Shown here: positions 1-11,575 of the stretch, piece by piece
Numbering within the stretch: position 1 is the first letter of the stretch
Layout of the letters: each line of letters opens with the position of its first letter
Source of the DNA: Allolobophora icterica
Taxonomy: Eukaryota; Annelida; Clitellata; Crassiclitellata; Lumbricidae
Assembly: GCA_963556255.1 (NCBI GenBank)
Contig: OY744605.1
Span: forward strand, 7,437,791-7,501,790
Direction: 5' to 3'
Length of the DNA stretch: 64,000 nucleotides
Notes under the pieces: model-generated
Database searches by the model: none
The model's input: only the letters and a program-made list of their open reading frames with translations
Told to the model about the DNA's origin: nothing
Translations under genes and position numbers: made by a program

Positions 1-340
1 TGGAACCAACGATCACGCTATGGTAACTAGGAGACCACGGACTGTTGCTATTACGCACAGTTTTTTTTATTGCTCTGTGGTTAAGAGCTTTCGGAAAATC
101 CGCGTAACAATTGTGAAGCAAGAGTTTTCTGTATGCAGTGGTTATGAAGCTGAAAATGGAAATTCTGGGCGTATTTACCCCAGTAGAGAGAATTTCTAGA
201 AACGATTAACATACTCACAAACTGAAGTGGAATGGAAAATAAATTATGATCCGTTTGCTGTGAACTTCGATTTGCGATATACCCGATGTATACCTAATTA
301 GGCCTACTTCACTCAGAAGCACAAAATCTCAAGAACATGG
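1..340. other. No gene seen; dispersed repeat at 215-290
   Basis: No coding region is supported. Bases about 215-290 (GTGGAATGGAAAATAAATTA, then the ATCCGTTTGCT motif) recur almost unchanged at about 37515-37580, so this is part of a dispersed repeat. Confidence 0.4.
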
Positions 341-830
341 ATATGACTTTGAATTGATTCTGTTTCTCTGTGTGTACTTGTGTGCTGTGTCTGTGTGTTT
401 GTCTGTGTATTTGTCTGTGTCTGTCTATTTGTTTCATTCTTTTTCTGTCTGTCCATGCCTGTTCAACTGTTTAGGCCCTATGTTTTTTATTTTATTTTAT
501 TTATTTATTTCGGATATTTCTAAAGCGCCTCCTCAAGTCTACTATATACTTCTCAGAGGCGCTCCTCCCGACTACAGCATTGATACTGTGTTGGAGTTTT
601 CACGCCGAAGCGCCACGATCAATCGCTGGTGAAGGACTTGCCCAAGGTGCGTACGCAGCGGCTATAGAGTGGGATTCGAACCTGCAACCCTCAGGTCACA
701 AGGCGCCGAACTTACCACTGAGCCACCACGCCCCACAAACAAGTTCTCGCTCTCTATACGGCACTTGACCACTGTGTCTATCTGTCGCGTCATAACAATA
801 TAAGGAATTTTCTACACAACTTTTAATTAC
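340..830. repeat. Dispersed T/G-rich repeat, split by a SINE
   Basis: The stretch with TTGATTCTGTTTCTCTGTGTG and repeated GTCTGTG words (about 345-475), then CTATCTGTCGCGTCAT (about 776-792), matches 61105-61280 in the same order. The SINE at 483-738 sits between the two parts. Reading frames here are low-complexity and not genes. Confidence 0.5.
483..738 (-). mobile_element. tRNA-derived SINE, minus strand
   Basis: Read on the minus strand it starts GGGGCGTGGTGGCTCAGTGG (pol III A-box-like), has GGTTCGAATCCCA (B box), and ends in a hairpin-forming GCGCCTCT...GAGGCGC tail followed by TTTAGAAATATCCG. The same family is at 26617-26850 on the plus strand. The tail resembles the 3' ends of LINE fragments in this window. 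It is not a tRNA gene: the stems are imperfect and a long body follows. Confidence 0.8.
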
Positions 831-1380
831 AAAATGCTATGATTTATGCTTAATAAAGGTAAAAGTGTTAAATGATTACAGGATTATGTGTCATTCAAAG
901 TTCGTAGAAAGTTAAAGTTATCCGTCTGCGATTAAGGTTTCTTCTCTTCGTCCTCTCATCTCTTCTCCTGCAGGCCCTAATCAAAAACACATCCATCGCC
1001 TCAGACCTATGTTGGCCTATTGCAGCATTTATTTAGTGCTCTTCATCTGAAAAATGCGCTTAACTCCACTTAAGATTAACAATTTTCAAGTTGCTTATCC
1101 ACAATACTCTCCCTCACTGTGTCTTCTTGGACTGTATCTTCTGGACATTGTCCTGATAACGGCTTGTGTCTGGCGAGTCATCAGTTAATGCTTTATGTGT
1201 TAAAGATGTTAGGAATAGACGTTACAAATTAATTAATTTTTTAACAATAACTGTAGTATTATAAAATTTAGCAGTCCGCTAAACTCAGATGAAAGTGGCT
1301 GGTCGTATATGGCCCATGCATCTGTAAAAGACGGCCCCTACTCGAGATCGAAGGGATAAAGAACATTTTATCGTACCACT
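830..1380. other. No feature recognised
   Basis: AT-rich sequence without a supported reading frame, terminal repeats or RNA motif that I can see. Confidence 0.4.
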
Positions 1381-1389
1381 GAGGTTATT

Positions 1390-1705
1390 TTTCTTATCTT
1401 ATCTTATCTTATCTTATCTTATATGATTATTTATAAAGCGCCTCTCACAGTATATTCTTACTGGATAAGAGTACAGCGTGTCAGCCCCGATGGAAAAGAA
1501 AGGTCTTTAGGCAGCGGAGAGAAGAGGGCGAGATCCCAAGCAATATCTTGCTACGGAGAGAGGGGGGCAGGCCATTCCATAAGGAAGGGCCAAGGATGGC
1601 AAAAGCACGATGCTGAGCCATCGAAGTCCTAGCGCAAGGGACACGTAGATCAAGGCGGTCAGTAACTGCAGTTAGGTATTTGGAACCATCATTTCTTTTG
1701 GGCAT
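1390..1705 (-). mobile_element. LINE 3' end with (TAAGA)n tail, 5'-truncated
   Basis: The minus-strand frame 1481-1705 reads DLRVPCARTSMAQHRAFAI then LGPSLWNGLPPSLRS, the C-terminal motif common in CR1/L2-like LINE polyproteins. It is followed by a 3' untranslated region ending GGCGCTTTATAAATAATCAT and a pentamer tail (TTATC repeats on the plus strand, 1390-1422). The element lacks the endonuclease and RT core, so it is a dead 5'-truncated copy. A related copy lies at 33068-33620. Confidence 0.75.
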
Positions 1706-2420
1706 TGGGGTAATTTACTATAACGCATTTGAAAGAATTTCACAATCATACAGCACAGAAGTATCAAATCATGATACTGAATGTCATTCAGAGCAGAAAT
1801 GCCACTAGTTACTGTAAGCAAAATGATGCACAGAAAGTAGAAGAATCACCAATGGCTGGTCCACGCACACAGCGGATTCCGGTCCATAGTTAACAGAAGC
1901 TACAAGTACACATATATGATTGCTAAGAGTTGTAGAGTTTTCTGGATTATCTATGATGAAAATTGAAAATGGGAAATCGAATTAAGCCAGTTTCACAAAG
2001 CAGAAGGGTATTAAAGATGCAGGTAGATAGTATGAATCACGATGTTACTGGATGAGAGTACAAGTTTGCAATAAAATATTTTATAAATAGGCCTATTAAG
2101 TAACCCGAATTTACACCGAAGTTCAAGTAAGAAGCTGGACAGATACGAACTTTACTAAATGCATAATTACTTTTGAAATAGTCTTAGTGAACTCATCTCT
2201 GGATATTAACCTCAAATCGCCTTGATGTTAAGTAGTGCGCCATCGGTTTACGTCTAGTGCATTAGACACCGGCGCGATAGAAGCTGCTAATTAATGATTA
2301 TATTTGCAATCATAATTACAGCAATTGCATAAATTCTTAACAGGAATTTCACATGTTAATCGATTGTCAAAGTTAATTAGTTAACACTGTGTAGACCTAA
2401 TGAATTTCTGTTCCTATAGC
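1706..2420. other. No feature recognised
   Basis: No supported gene, repeat boundary or RNA motif seen in this AT-rich stretch. Confidence 0.4.
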
Positions 2421-2631
2421 CAGGGCCGTAGTGGTAAAATTAGAGGTGAGTACACGCTAACGGTTAGTTTTCCGAAACAAATTAGAGGTGAGTATACGCT
2501 ACAGTATTTTGTGAGTATACGCCTCAGTATTTTAGTATAAATAAATACAAATATTTCGTGAGGTGAGTATACGGTCCCTAGAGGTGAGTATAAGCTGTAT
2601 TCCCGCGTGTATACCCTCGACTACAGCCCTG
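2421..2631. mobile_element. hAT-like MITE (211 bp)
   Basis: Ends are CAGGGCCGTAGT (left) and, inverted, CAGGGCTGTAGT (right). The flanks CCTATAGC and CCTGTAGC are an 8-bp target duplication with one mismatch. The interior repeats GAGGTGAGTATACG several times. CAG-type ends with an 8-bp duplication fit the hAT superfamily. There is no coding capacity. Confidence 0.75.
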
Positions 2632-3333
2632 CCTGTAGCGAAGCTAAAGGCACCAGTTGATGGTCGATAGTAAGCAAAATCGGTGTGCATGCCAAAATCC
2701 TGCATCGTTCAAAATGATATATATATATATATATATATTCTTTACTTCGATGGAGGCAGGCTGAAATAGTATAACTAAAAACAAACAAAACAAAATTACA
2801 AGACCAAAAGAAAACTGAAACCCAAATAACTCTTTTGAACAATAAGTTCTATATACATGCAATCTGATAGTGAACATACTGTCCTTGACAGCCAACCCAA
2901 GTCGAAACTAATTTCCACAGCTATGCACCATATACGCACTGCATAGTGATAACAATAAAATGTTGCTTTGTTCATGCATCAGTGATACTACTCTGTCAAC
3001 CAAAAAATTGCTATGTGTCAAATTGTCAGTGATGAATGTCGAAACTTAAAAGGGTAAATCGTTAAATCGGTTACGAGTTAAATTGCTTCTTCGTAAAAAA
3101 GGCTCTGAATTATATAAAGACCTGTTGGCTTCTTATATTGTTACAGAAAGATAAACTCGTTAACGTACAAGAGCGTCAAAAGTAGTAACATGAATTATAC
3201 TGAATTATGATCAATTATATATATATATATATTTATATATATAATATATATATACTATATATATATATCAGATATAATTTGCAATAAGTACAGGTCTAAT
3301 AATATGCTGGTCATAATACCACTCCATTGAAAA
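2632..3333. other. AT-rich intergenic DNA with (AT)n runs
   Basis: Contains (TA)n microsatellites at about 2717-2739 and 3217-3270. Nothing else recognised; the frames running through the TA tracts are not supported as genes. Confidence 0.6.
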
Positions 3334-3565
3334 AGATTTATGGTTAGCATTTGTTATTTATTTATTTGAGATAGATTTATGGTTAGCATTTGTTATTTAT
3401 TTATTTGAGATAGATTTATGGTTAACATTTGTTACTTATTTATTTGAGATAGATTTATGGTTAACATTTCTTATTTATTTATTTATTTGAGATAGATTTA
3501 TGGTTAACATTTGTTATTTATTTATTTGAGATAGATTTATGATTAACATTTGTTATTTATATATT
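3334..3565. repeat. 39-bp minisatellite, about six copies
   Basis: AGATTTATGGTTAACATTTG starts units at 3334, 3373, 3412, 3451, 3494 and 3533, so the period is 39 bp with one 43-bp unit (an extra TTTA). The last unit contains the TAA stop codon of the TRIM-like gene (plus-strand TTA at 3553-3555), so the array forms that gene's 3' untranslated region and offers several AATAAA signals on the minus strand. Confidence 0.85.
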
Positions 3566-5867
3566 GCCCACTTGCTCTGTATTAATGATCTAAGGAACTT
3601 GCTTTCCGAATACAAGCTATTTCGAATAATGAAGTCTTCTATTCTTCTTCGAGTCTTTTCGATAGATCTTCTCAGGCAAGCGACAAAAATGACTGAATTG
3701 GTTAAGTCAATTTCCAGTAATTTGTCTTCCTTACACAGACATCTGATGAAATACTTCCACAGAGGGGACTGACAAACATCATCCTGTATGTATATGTATA
3801 CTTCACCCAAGTTAAGGTGCGTCTCGACCACTTCACTCTTCATAACTTCGATGGCCTTTTTCAAATTCTTATCATCTGAGGCAAAGACAACGATGTTTCT
3901 GCCGATGCACATCCAAGTGGCACAGGTGTCTTTGTTACGCAACTGCTCCATAAGATAGGTCTTCGATTCATCTTTGCCAAACAACTTGCTAGTTGATTCA
4001 GAGATTTGAAACATCTGACGAACACCCACAGACAAAGTAAATTTATCCAGTAGACACAGTTTACGTCTGTTCACACCATCCGGCACGCAACCCAAATTGA
4101 CCACATTTTGTTCTACTTCAAATTCTAGATCAGGAAGCTCCTGCTTTAGCTTGTTCTTCAACTCCTCTGTCCTGATCAAATCTAACTCATGCGGTTTTAG
4201 ATTTACAACGGTCTTTGATATTCCTTTCAGTTGTTTTTTCTCTAAAAATTGCAATAAACGAATTGTTTCTATATTAAATTATTGAATAAAGGAAAGCATT
4301 AAAATTTATAATGTGGATGATATTTGTCATCCATAAGGCTATCAGTCGACCTACTTAGAATTAGTTAATAAAAAATATTTTAACATCATGATGCGTACTT
4401 TTAAATATATCAGGCTATCAGGCTATCTTCATTGCATTTCTGAGTTATTTTCGCATCAACCTTCGAATATAACTCAGTGTGGCAGAATTTCGAAATTTTC
4501 TCTTACTATTGTTAGTTAAAGTAATACTGAAACTGGAAAGTTATCAAAAATAATACTACTCAACCTGATAACCAGTTTCCAGGTTCTAAGAAAATACTGG
4601 ACACATATTATAAACTGTTAAAATATGCTCCTCGTGACAAGGGCCTTTAATATAATATTATAATAGCCGTGTCCTGCAGTATCTGATGTCTTTTTTCAAC
4701 TGGCTTTAATACCTTATAATTATGTATCTCACCTGCATCATGCGTAACATCGTTCATGAAGCCAACTTGTATATCGCCGATAACATTAGCAATACTGTTC
4801 ATACGTAAAACATCCTGAAGGTTAAGAGATTTGAAAAAGACCACATCGCACTTGAAATCACGATCAAAAACGTTTCTCGTTGCTGATGCCACCTCACGAA
4901 CAATGGCTTTCAGTTGATCAGCTTCCCGGCATACATCACTAGGTGCTCCTCTGCTTAAAAGTTCTTCGGAATATTTTCTGTAGGTTTCAGTTGTAACTAT
5001 AAATCTTTGCGCATCTTGTTTCATACTTTCTATTTTCTCCAGTCTCTCGTCTTTCAGCGCAGTCAATTTTTGTCTTAATGTATTTCCATGGGTGTCAATT
5101 AGAGCCTTTAGTCTCACCGTTTCGTCTAAAATCTGTTTTTCTGCATCAACAATTTGTGCAAGCAAATCTTTTTTCCACTTATCACATTTCTGAAGTGAGG
5201 CCTGGAATTCAGGCAATCTCCCCAAAACCATTTTTAAATCGTTCTTCAGTGCAGACGAGAATTCTTCCGATGCTTTGGTAACACTCAAACATTTATGTGT
5301 TTGGTGACTCTCAGCAAAACAAAGGATGCAGATTGTTGCCTTGTCATCTTCGCAGTACATTTTAACGAGTTCGCCAGGATGCTGGACACAATAACTGTTG
5401 CGAAAGGCGACTTCTTGTGGTTTCAGCTTGCTCCCGACTTCAACAACCTGATGATTTTGAAATAGCTTCATTTTGTTGTGAATGATACCACAGCGTTCGC
5501 AAAGATTCTGCTCACATTCTAAACAAAACAGTTTAGCCTTAACTCTCTCTTCCTCTGGACAGGTTCCACACAGAGCTTCATTTGTGGGTGTTTCTAAAAG
5601 TTTTCGAATCGCCACCATCTTGGCAATAAAGAAATTATTTGGTAAACTACAGAGACCTCCATCTGGAATGAGATATTCACTCCTACAAATTGGACATGCC
5701 ATTTTATCACCCGTTTTCTTGTCCTTTCCGTACTTTACCAGGCATTGCAAACAGAATGTGTGAACACACGGAAGACTTTTTGGATTTTCATAGACTTCCG
5801 TACAAATGGAACATTCAGTCACATCAGCCATTTGATCTTGAACAGAACTTGGACGACTCGCAGCCAT
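3553..5867 (-). CDS. TRIM-like RING / B-box / coiled-coil protein, two coding exons
   Basis: Probable E3 ubiquitin ligase. Exon 1 (5867-4733) encodes a C3HC4 RING (C19, C22, C34, H36, C39, C42, C58, C61), a B-box 1-like motif (C100, C103, C115, C118, C123, C126, H139), B-box 2 (C160, H163, C172, D175, C180, C183, H188, H191) and a helical, probably coiled-coil segment at about 200-320. The exon-1 frame runs past a strong donor, GCAG|GTGAGA, at 4732. An acceptor, TTTAATATAG, ends at 4269. Phases match (1 nt plus 2 nt), so the spliced frame is 616 codons with a 464-bp intron (4269-4732). The exon-2 product (about residues 380-616) has no SPRY or NHL domain. It has two weak alpha/beta repeats that remind me of PARP14-type KH-like regions; this is tentative. 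The ATG at 5867 directly precedes the RING, and an acceptor (TGGCTTTTCAG) just upstream at 5879 suggests a separate 5' UTR exon. The stop lies in a minisatellite, so the C terminus may be shortened. Confidence 0.85.
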
Positions 5868-5878
5868 AGAAGTAGAAA

Positions 5879-5890
5879 CTGAAAAGCCAC
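5879..5890 (-). promoter_or_regulatory. Splice acceptor of the 5' UTR intron (TRIM-like gene)
   Basis: On the minus strand the sequence GTGGCTTTTCAG stands 11 bases before the ATG. It fits a 3' splice site and predicts a non-coding first exon further upstream, which I could not identify. Confidence 0.5.
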
Positions 5891-6466
5891 ATTAATTAAT
5901 AAAGGAAACCTCATATCATATCGAACTTATGTCAATACAATAATCAAAGCTATTAGTCTGTTTGGATATCAAAATCATCTTTAATTAGGGGTTGTGTATT
6001 ATCATGGTCGCATTAATTGCTCTTGGGTTTCATCCTTTTCTTTGGAAATATAGTCAGCTTTCATTGAAGTACTTGCAGCCTTCATTGTAAGAACAAATAG
6101 AGGACTCTAAAGATTTTAGGATATTCACAACAAGCTTTGAAAGTCTGTAAGTATTTTATTTACGAAAATGTCAAAACGAAGTTTGGCATTCATGTGGATG
6201 TGTTATGTCTCTATAACATTTTCTAAAAAATATTAGTTAACAGTGCAGTTAGGTGTCGCTACATAATAAAATTTAAATTATATGACATTATTTTTACGTT
6301 GTTCATAGATAACATTCCACAATAGTCCTTGAGTAATTGGAAACTTGTTTAACAGTAACAAAATAGTAAAAGGGCCTAATAGCTGCTATTAAACTGAAAG
6401 TGGCATAAAATTATAAGGTAAAAATGTTTGTTGGATTGTTGTCTTTCTGCAGTGTATTGCACAATG
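5891..6466. other. No feature recognised
   Basis: AT-rich DNA upstream of the TRIM-like gene. The promoter or 5' UTR exon could lie here, but I see no decisive signal. Confidence 0.4.
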
Positions 6467-6990
6467 TTAGTCGCTCATTTTTTTATCTTCAGTGTCATGT
6501 TTCTTTTCTGTGAGAGAATGTGGCAAAGTCTTGTAGTAGAGTGCACCTGCTTCAGAGCAGAATTTTGCCAACTGCTGTAAATTTTCGTGCTTGGCCTTCT
6601 TAAGAGGAATAAGAGCTTTATAGGAAATAGGAAGGTTACTCTGTCGGGGTTTCATATATGCTGTATTGCAGTTTTCCATGGATAAAAGTGTCTTCTCCCG
6701 AACCTCATCAGTCCAAGCACCACTGAAGCTGTCATGTAGGTAAGCCAAATGTGGTTGATCCTTTTCACACCGGAACTGTTTCACTGGTCGTGTAGGCAAA
6801 GGTCGAGCTGGTGTGTATCCAGGCTTTAGGTGTTTCGTAAACTGCTTAAACATTGATTATTGGCAGTTGACAGCAAACGGTGAAGGATTGTGTCTTGCAC
6901 CAGCAATCAGTGTGCACCATTCATTTGGGGTCAACACAGCTCCTTTTTGGTTTACCAGGCCCATATTCTTCACATACCTCTTTCTCCAAC
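6467..6990 (-). pseudogene. Unrecognised coding fragment, probably transposon-derived
   Basis: A 128-codon minus-strand frame (6853-6467) begins MFKQFTKHLKPGYTPARPLP and ends in a lysine-rich tail. Immediately upstream, in another frame, is YVKNMGLVNQKGAVLTPNEW, which resembles the end of a PC4-like (p15) DNA-binding domain. The two pieces look like adjacent parts of one older coding sequence separated by a frame change. I do not recognise the family. It could be a retrogene or a transposon ORF remnant. No splice sites clearly join the parts. Confidence 0.35.
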
Positions 6991-7048
6991 ATTAACTGTG
7001 AATTTTTGTGAAATATTAACTTTAAAAGTCAAGGAAGGGAGAAAATTG

Positions 7049-9459
7049 GGTAGAACTCGGTATTTACTGGGGCGCTGCTAGTGTAACCAAATTTTACCTG
7101 GTGATACCTGGCATCGAAACTAGTCGAACGCAACTATTCCCGACTGCGAATAACGATCCGACGATTTTCTACGAATTTTTAAAGTTTCCGTGAAACACAC
7201 TACAAATCGGTCTATCTCGCCATATAAACACATACCGTATATCCCGAAAGTTATGACACGAATATCTCGGCAACGATAAATTTTATAGCGCATTACTTTG
7301 TTATAGCGCATTACATTGTACAATGACCATTAATAAAGCTGCACATAATACTGTAGACGTGGTGGTTATCACGATAAATTTTATAGCGCATTACTCTGTT
7401 CAGTGACTATTAATAAAGCTGCACATAATACTGTAGGAAAAATAAATATGCAAATAGTCACTATATTACTTATATTTAAAAAAATCTGTATGTCGTGCTG
7501 TATGATAATAACTACGATGAACCAGGTGTCACGACAAAAGGTTTACGGACAAAAGGTTCACCGACAAAAGGTTCACGACAAATGGTTCACGACAAAAGGT
7601 TCACGACAAAAGGTTCACGACAAAAGGTTCACAGGCGAAAGGATAACGATATTCCAGCTTCTAGGTTGAGCGATATTTTCATTGGTTTCATATCATTTTC
7701 ATCGCTCTTCCAGCTTCTTGTTTCAGCTCATTTTCGTCGCTCATCCAGCTTTTAGTTTAATCTACGACATAAGTTCATCGCTCTTCCAGCTTCTAGTTCT
7801 AAGCGTTAATACGACATTTTTCATCGCCCTTCCAGCTTCTACTTTTAATGCTAATACGACATATTTTCATCGCCCTTCCAGCTTCTAGTTTAATTTACAT
7901 TTTAATCGTTCATCCCGCTTCCAGTTTAATTTACATTTTTATCGTTCATCCCGCTTCCAGTTTAATTTACATTTTAATCATTGATCCAGCTTCCAGTTTA
8001 ATTTACATTTTTATCGTTCATCCCGCTTCCAGTCTAATTTACATTTCTATCGTTCATACCGCTCCTAGTTTAATTTAACTGAGAGTGGGACGAACGATTA
8101 AAAAGTTAATTAAAGTAGGAGCGGGATGACGATTAAAATGTAAATTAAACTGGAAACGGGATGACGATTAAAACGTAAATTAAACTGCGAGCGGATGACG
8201 ATTAAAATGTTAATTAAACTAGGAGCGGGATGAACGATTAAAAAGCTAAATAAATTAGGAGCGGGATGAACGATTAAAAAGTTAATTAAACAGGAAGCGG
8301 GATCAGCGATTAAAATGTAAATTAAAATAGAAGCGGGATGAACTACTAAAATGTTAATTAAACTAGAAGCGGGATGAACGACTAAAATGTAAATTAAACT
8401 AGAAGCTGGATGAGCGATGAAAATGTCTCATTTTAACATGTAAAGTAGAAGCTGGATGAGCGATGAAAATGTGTCACATTAACATGTAAACTAAAAGCTG
8501 GAAGAGCGATGAAAATGTGTCGTATTAACACTTAGAACTAGAAGCTGGAAGGGCGATGAAAATATGTCGTATTAACGCATAAAAACTAGAAGCTGGATGA
8601 GCGATGAAAATGTGTCATATTAACGCTTAGAACTAGAAGTTGGAAGGGCGATGTAAATGTTTCGTATTAACGCTTCGAACTAGAAGCTGGAAGGGCGATG
8701 AAAAATGTCGTATTAACGCTTAGAACTAGAAGCTGGAAGAGCGATGAACTTATGTCGTAGATTAAACTAAAAGCTGGATGAGCGACGAAAATGAGCTGAA
8801 ACAAGAAGCTGGAAGAGCGATGAAAATGATATGAAACCAATGAAAATATCGCTCAACCTAGAAGCTGGAATATCGTTATCCTTTCGCCTGTGAACCTTTT
8901 GTCGTGAACCTTTTGTCGTGAACCATTTGTCGTGAACCTTTTGTCGGTGAACCTTTTGTCCGTAAACCTTTTGTCGTGACACCTGGTTCATCGTAGTTAT
9001 TATCATACAGCACGACATACAGATTTTTTTAAATATAAGTAATATAGTGACTATTTGCATATTTATTTTTCCTACAGTATTATGTGCAGCTTTATTAATA
9101 GTCACTGAACAGAGTAATGCGCTATAAAATTTATCGTGATAACCACCACGTCTACAGTATTATGTGCAGCTTTATTAATGGTCATTGTACAATGTAATGC
9201 GCTATAACAAAGTAATGCGCTATAAAATTTATCGTTGCCGAGATATTCGTGTCATAACTTTCGGGATATACGGTATGTGTTTATATGGCGAGATAGACCG
9301 ATTTGTAGTGTGTTTCACGGAAACTTTAAAAATTCGTAGAAAATCGTCGGATCGTTATTCGCAGTCGGGAATAGTTGCGTTCGACTAGTTTCGATGCCAG
9401 GTATCACCAGGTAAAATTTGGTTACACTAGCAGCGCCCCAGTAAATACCGAGTTCTACC
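7049..9459. mobile_element. Palindromic (foldback-type) DNA transposon, 2411 bp
   Basis: The ends GGTAGAACTCGGTATTTACT and its inverse are flanked by the perfect 8-bp duplication GAAAATTG (7041-7048, 9460-9467). The arms are inverted repeats about a centre at 8254: the segments at 7120-7323 and 9185-9388 translate identically on opposite strands. From outside in, each arm has a unique segment of about 500 bp, a 14-bp minisatellite (CGACAAAAGGTTCA words; 7530-7640 and 8880-8985), then roughly 36-bp repeats (ATCGTTCATCCCGCTTCCAG) to the centre. No transposase is visible, so it is non-autonomous. The superfamily is uncertain; an 8-bp duplication with a GG start is compatible with Merlin- or hAT-related groups. 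Confidence 0.85.
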
Positions 9460-9467
9460 GAAAATTG

Positions 9468-10004
9468 CCTGTTAGGGTCAGCTATTGAACTTTATTCGTC
9501 AATGACTCAAACATTAATCCTAAATCAGACACTCCAAAGAAAACAAACCTAAATTTTAACCATGACTGCGGTATTTTATCATAGCTTGCTGGCTCAGTAG
9601 CCTACTGCCGGGCCCGCGCGGATGTTTGCTTTCAAAGAACATTAAACCATTAAAAAATACGCGCTAATCATACAGACTAAAATATAACATTTATACTTAA
9701 TACCATTATTTTAAAGAAAAACTAAAAATGTAATACTAACTTTAATTTTTAATTTTAAGAAATGTTTACACGCTATTTAAATCGACGCATACGCCACCAT
9801 CTTTGGACGCTACGAGCTGTTGCCATGGAGTAATATTCTTAACCCACCAAAAAAGTAGCTCATACTTTAATTCACGGAAGAAACACTGAAATCTAGAACC
9901 CCAGTTGTATTGTTTTACATGAACGCTATGTTTTCTTCTAATTGTAACTCTGGACCGCGTAGGCCTATCTGCTTTAAAAGCATGGATAGCCTAGGAGCCT
10001 ATAT
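9468..10004. other. No feature recognised
   Basis: No supported gene or repeat boundary seen. The 163-codon plus frame at 9910-10401 runs through a MITE and is not a gene. Confidence 0.4.
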
Positions 10005-10206
10005 CCATAGGCGTAATTTGTGGGGGATACGAGGGGTACCCGTACACCCCATTTTTTGGATTGGCGGGGGTACCGTATACCCCCACATTTTGAACAATGC
10101 CAATAAATATTTCATTATTGTATCTTCCCAGAGATCGCAGTCTCCTCCTTTCTTCGTGTATATAAGAAATTGGTGCCCCCACTTTTTAGACCAAAGTTAC
10201 GCCCCG
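10005..10206. mobile_element. hAT-like MITE, GGCGTAA family, copy 1 (202 bp)
   Basis: The interior GTAATTTGTGGGGG...GGGGTACC...GTTACGCC is flanked by GCCTATAT on both sides (9997-10004, 10207-10214). The ends are imperfectly inverted (CCATAGGCGTAA against CGGGGCGTAA). The outer element at 51554-54300 is a second copy. Confidence 0.75.
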
Positions 10207-10214
10207 GCCTATAT

Positions 10215-11160
10215 CGAAATCGTAATCACAATTTCATCCTTGCCGCTTAAGATGAATGTTACTTCATTTCTCGTGTTTTATTCAAAGATGCATATTAATA
10301 AACACATCCCTGTATTAGCCTACTCTGCACTTAAAACCATGCTGATTATTTTTTATCGTGCTTTTGTAACCTGTTGCGTTTTTGTCAACTGGATTTGTTG
10401 AATTAAATCGATTGATAGATCTCGATATTTCTACAGCGCCCAAAAATTGGCAAAAAATCGAAGTCGCGGAACTAGCTTACTCACAGGCGCTCATAAAGCA
10501 GGTTTCTTTTACAATCATATTAAAATCCGCGATCTATAAAATTAAATATTCTAACATAAACTTCAGCTATAGATTAGTCGTCGGATTTGCAATCAGTGGC
10601 GACGCTACGTTGGGTCCTATTTTGCTCTTGACCTGCCTTATGACCTGCCTATTTTACTCATGAAGCGGTTATGTTATAGAGATGTCTGGTTGACTATTTC
10701 TCTAATGTCATGCGTCTTATTAGCATACATATTAGTTACATACTGGTTACTTAGTTACTCAGAACATCGTGAAACAATTGAACTTAATCAACAGTAGTTA
10801 ACAGAATATTTATCTGTTATTGTTCATTAATTGGTTGGTTAGTTGTTGTTTAACGACACCGTGTCAAAACAAAGATTATTAACATCGCCCTCCTCCTTTC
10901 TCCAGGCTTGTGACTGGCACTGCCAGAGTACGAGCAGTTGCGGAGTTTGTTCACTAGTTCAATTTCAGCTAGGTGTATATTGTGAACTATGACCTGGAAC
11001 ATTCGCTAGATGACGCTAGTAAATGCATAGTGGGACTATATATAGTGAATTGCGGTCGGAAGTAAAACAGTTGTTGTTGTACAATACAACTGCATTTGAC
11101 ATTGCCCTCCTTCCAAAGTTCAAAAGTGTACACATGACCATACAACAGAACATCGACCCT
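10215..11160. other. Intergenic; short dispersed repeat at about 10840-10955
   Basis: The stretch with GTTGTTTAACGACACCGTGT, ACATCGCCCTCCTCCTT and a GGCACTGCCAGAGTACG-like end recurs inverted at about 27065-27160. The TGTTTAACGACACC motif is one I associate with mollusc repeats. No gene seen. Confidence 0.4.
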
Positions 11161-11164
11161 ATAT

Positions 11165-11405
11165 AGTACTTACCTCGGGCGAGGCTCGACTCCGTACTCC
11201 CCGCGTTACAGGCCAAGCGCTCTATCCAATCGGCTACCATGACTTGTTATGGTGGTGATGCTGCTCCCTGAGAGGCAGCCATGGGTATGAAATGCTGGCG
11301 ACTTCACTTTCTTAGCCTCGGCACATGAAGGTGGATGGCCAGTCCTCTCCCTCGCCTTCTGATATTCCCTCTGCAGTGAACGGTCAGTGTACTCATTATA
11401 ACTGA
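11165..11405 (-). mobile_element. SINE pieces, minus strand
   Basis: On the minus strand, 11405-11255 carries a SINE body (GAGTACACTGACC...GGCTAAGAAAGTGAAG...CCATGGCTGCCTCT) matching 16303-16440. It is followed at about 11240-11170 by a second tRNA-like head (TAGCCGATTGGATAGAGC and GAGTCGAGCC). The heads have A- and B-box-like motifs but do not fold as clean tRNAs. Confidence 0.55.
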
Positions 11406-11406
11406 G

Positions 11407-11575
11407 TTGGCTAGGGTATTGTATTGTATTGTATTTAAACATTTATAAAGCATTTATAGGGTGCGCAGGTGGAGCAGAAATCTCGAACCAAATTTCTACC
11501 CTGGCGGGGATTTGAACCCGACCCCTCGATTGAAGTCCAACACGCTATCCACTAGACTATCACGCACCGGGTGAA
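11407..11575 (-). mobile_element. tRNA-derived SINE with (AATAC)n tail
   Basis: On the minus strand a tRNA-like head (GATAGTCTAGTGGATAGCG ... GGTCGGGTTCAAATCCCCGC) is followed by a short body and an AATAC pentamer tail at 11416-11435. The head is shared with the SINE at 16225-16440, but the body differs. Confidence 0.65.

Noticed and set aside
9910..10401. 163-codon plus-strand frame
   Set aside because: Runs through a MITE and its target duplication; no protein-like composition.
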